Origin: an uncultured Pelagibacteraceae bacterium
GTDB taxonomy: Bacteria; Pseudomonadota; Alphaproteobacteria; Pelagibacterales; Pelagibacteraceae
DNA length: 7,504 nt
Assembly (NCBI GenBank): GCA_902565325.1
Contig: CACFEM010000036.1
Location: 1-7,504 of the forward strand
Reading direction: 5' to 3'
How positions within the stretch are numbered: the stretch's first letter is position 1; every line of letters starts with the position of its first letter. This document shows, piece by piece, positions 7,401-7,504 of this stretch. Below the pieces are notes generated by a model, which had not been told where the DNA came from, did not search any database, and saw only the letters and a program-made list of their open reading frames with translations. The translations under genes were made by a program, and so were the position numbers.

Positions 7401-7504
7401 GCATCCCAGACTGCATTTGTTTCTTTTTCAACTAATTTTTTAGCTTGTTTAATTGTTGATGCTAAGCCTAATTTATTTAATCTTGCATATAAAAATGGTT
7501 TAAA
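4466..7504 (-). CDS. rpoC: DNA-directed RNA polymerase subunit beta', C-terminal 1012 residues (partial, 5' end outside window)
   Basis: The frame is open from the window edge, so the Met at 7237 is internal. The fragment starts [15 protein letters not shown] and lacks about 375 N-terminal residues (clamp and first zinc site) compared with E. coli. Beta' carries the polymerase active centre. NADFDGD (fragment residues 82-88) holds the three aspartates binding catalytic Mg2+. The bridge helix ([15 protein letters not shown]) is at about 391-420. The trigger loop [11 protein letters not shown] includes catalytic His553. After it comes an insertion of about 190 residues, ending at [17 protein letters not shown], matching the SI3 insert of proteobacterial beta'. 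The protein ends in an acidic tail. The C-terminal zinc site is unusual: Cys505 and Cys512 are present, but the last ligand is Ser515 (VCATSYG instead of VCxxCYG), and the first ligand region reads ACDC (429, 431). Confidence 0.98.
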   Translation of the reverse strand, partial: FKPFLYARLNKLGLASTIKQAKKLVEKETNAVWDALELIVREHPVLLNRAPTLHRLGVQAFEPKLIEGDAIELHPLTCAAFNADFDGDQMAVHVPLSLEAQLEARILMLSTNNILSPSNGKPIIVPSQDMILGIYYLSQEPISDKPAGYFTNSDQIEFALSSGQINVHSTIISRFETADDQGNKKMEKYTSTAGRFLLANLLPKNSNIKFSLVDRLLPKKVVSEIIDVVFRFCGQKTTVIFCDKLKDLGFKHAFKAGISFGKDDLVIPANKTQLIDDTKKLIADYETQYAEGLITRGEKYNKVVDAWSKCTDKVAGEMMKGISATEKTDEGLKINSVFMMADSGARGSAAQMKQLAGMRGLIAKPSGEIIESPIISNFKEGLTALEYFNSTHGARKGLADTALKTASSGYLTRRLCDVAQDLTVTKKACDCKNPGFIELSEILEGGNVVVSLSERALGRVTFDEVKHPLTGEVIIKKQTMIDEAGCDKIDAAGVKSIKVYSVMTCGSKEGVCATSYGRDLSRGKMVHVGEAIGMISAQSIGEPGTQLTMRTFHVGGTASVKQDSQIVTKNEGTLKIINSNILEDSKKNLIVMGRNTQLSIEDDNGVQIAVYKVAYGSRLFFNNGDKVKANTKICEWDPYTTPVIAEKSGTASYVDLIDGVSIQETTDDATGISSKSVIDWRGQSKSTDLKPRITLRDEKGNVIKKADDNEARYYLVPDSILSIKDGQKVYAGDVIARLPKETTKTKDITGGLPRVAELFEARKAKDSAIIAENDGSVVFGKEVRGKQRVSIVPEDGSEPSNYLIPKGKHINFNPGEKIQKGEYLLDGQPLPHDILRILGIKELTEYFVNQVQEVYRLQGVIINDKHIETILRQMLKKVEVKVSGDSSYLPGEVVDRIKFDNTNEKLVAEGKTPAVGERVLMGITKASLQTESFISAASFQETTRVLTDAAIKGKVDPLNGLKENVIVGRLVPAGTGNIKNRWNNKALEDDNNFLAEQDKIEASEPEETQANQ

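Noticed and set aside
1..7504. A novel defence, mobile or biosynthetic system
   Set aside because: Every coding region is a conserved transcription or translation gene, spacers are minimal, and no repeats, integrase, transposase or array are visible.

Overview
The window is a densely packed, strongly AT-rich piece of a core informational gene cluster. All genes are on the minus strand, so transcription runs from high to low coordinates: rpoC (5'-truncated by the window) - rpsL - rpsG - fusA - rpsJ - rplC - rplD (3'-truncated). It joins the end of the rpoBC operon, the str operon and the start of the S10 operon with almost no spacer DNA. The protein sequences are bacterial and look proteobacterial, including an RpoC with a gammaproteobacterial-type insertion in the trigger loop. 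The low GC, Lys/Asn/Ile-rich proteins, minimal spacers and rpoC-str-S10 contiguity fit an alphaproteobacterium with a streamlined genome. A SAR11/Pelagibacterales-like marine organism is my best guess, but this is an inference from composition and gene order, not a database match.

Layout from the right (transcript 5' end): 7504-4466 encodes the last 1012 residues of RpoC (beta'). 4465-4299 is the only real intergenic gap (167 bp). It holds a perfect TTGACA -35 box with a weak -10, a long imperfect inverted repeat and an 8-bp hairpin, so it is the likely str promoter and leader. 4298-3927 is rpsL (S12), 3927-3457 rpsG (S7) and 3450-1371 fusA (EF-G). 1371-1063 is rpsJ (S10), 1060-350 rplC (L3), and 350-1 the first 116 residues of rplD (L4). 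Three junctions are one-base TAATG stop/start overlaps (rpsL/rpsG, fusA/rpsJ, rplC/rplD). The other two below rpsL have 6-nt and 2-nt spacers.

These genes supply the transcription enzyme, 30S and 50S ribosomal proteins and the translocation factor, and are probably co-transcribed from rpsL onward. Two points deserve attention. First, fusA is broken in frame by one extra T in a six-T run, inside the GTPase domain between the G3 and G4 motifs. It is most likely a sequencing or assembly indel, though the site (UUU UGA) also resembles a +1 shift site. Second, in RpoC the last cysteine of the C-terminal zinc site is replaced by serine. The tight junctions also leave no tuf gene and no room for the classical S7 (rpsL-rpsG) and L4 (S10 leader) feedback sites known from E. 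coli. I found no mobile element, CRISPR array, RNA gene or undescribed system; this is essentially a housekeeping locus.
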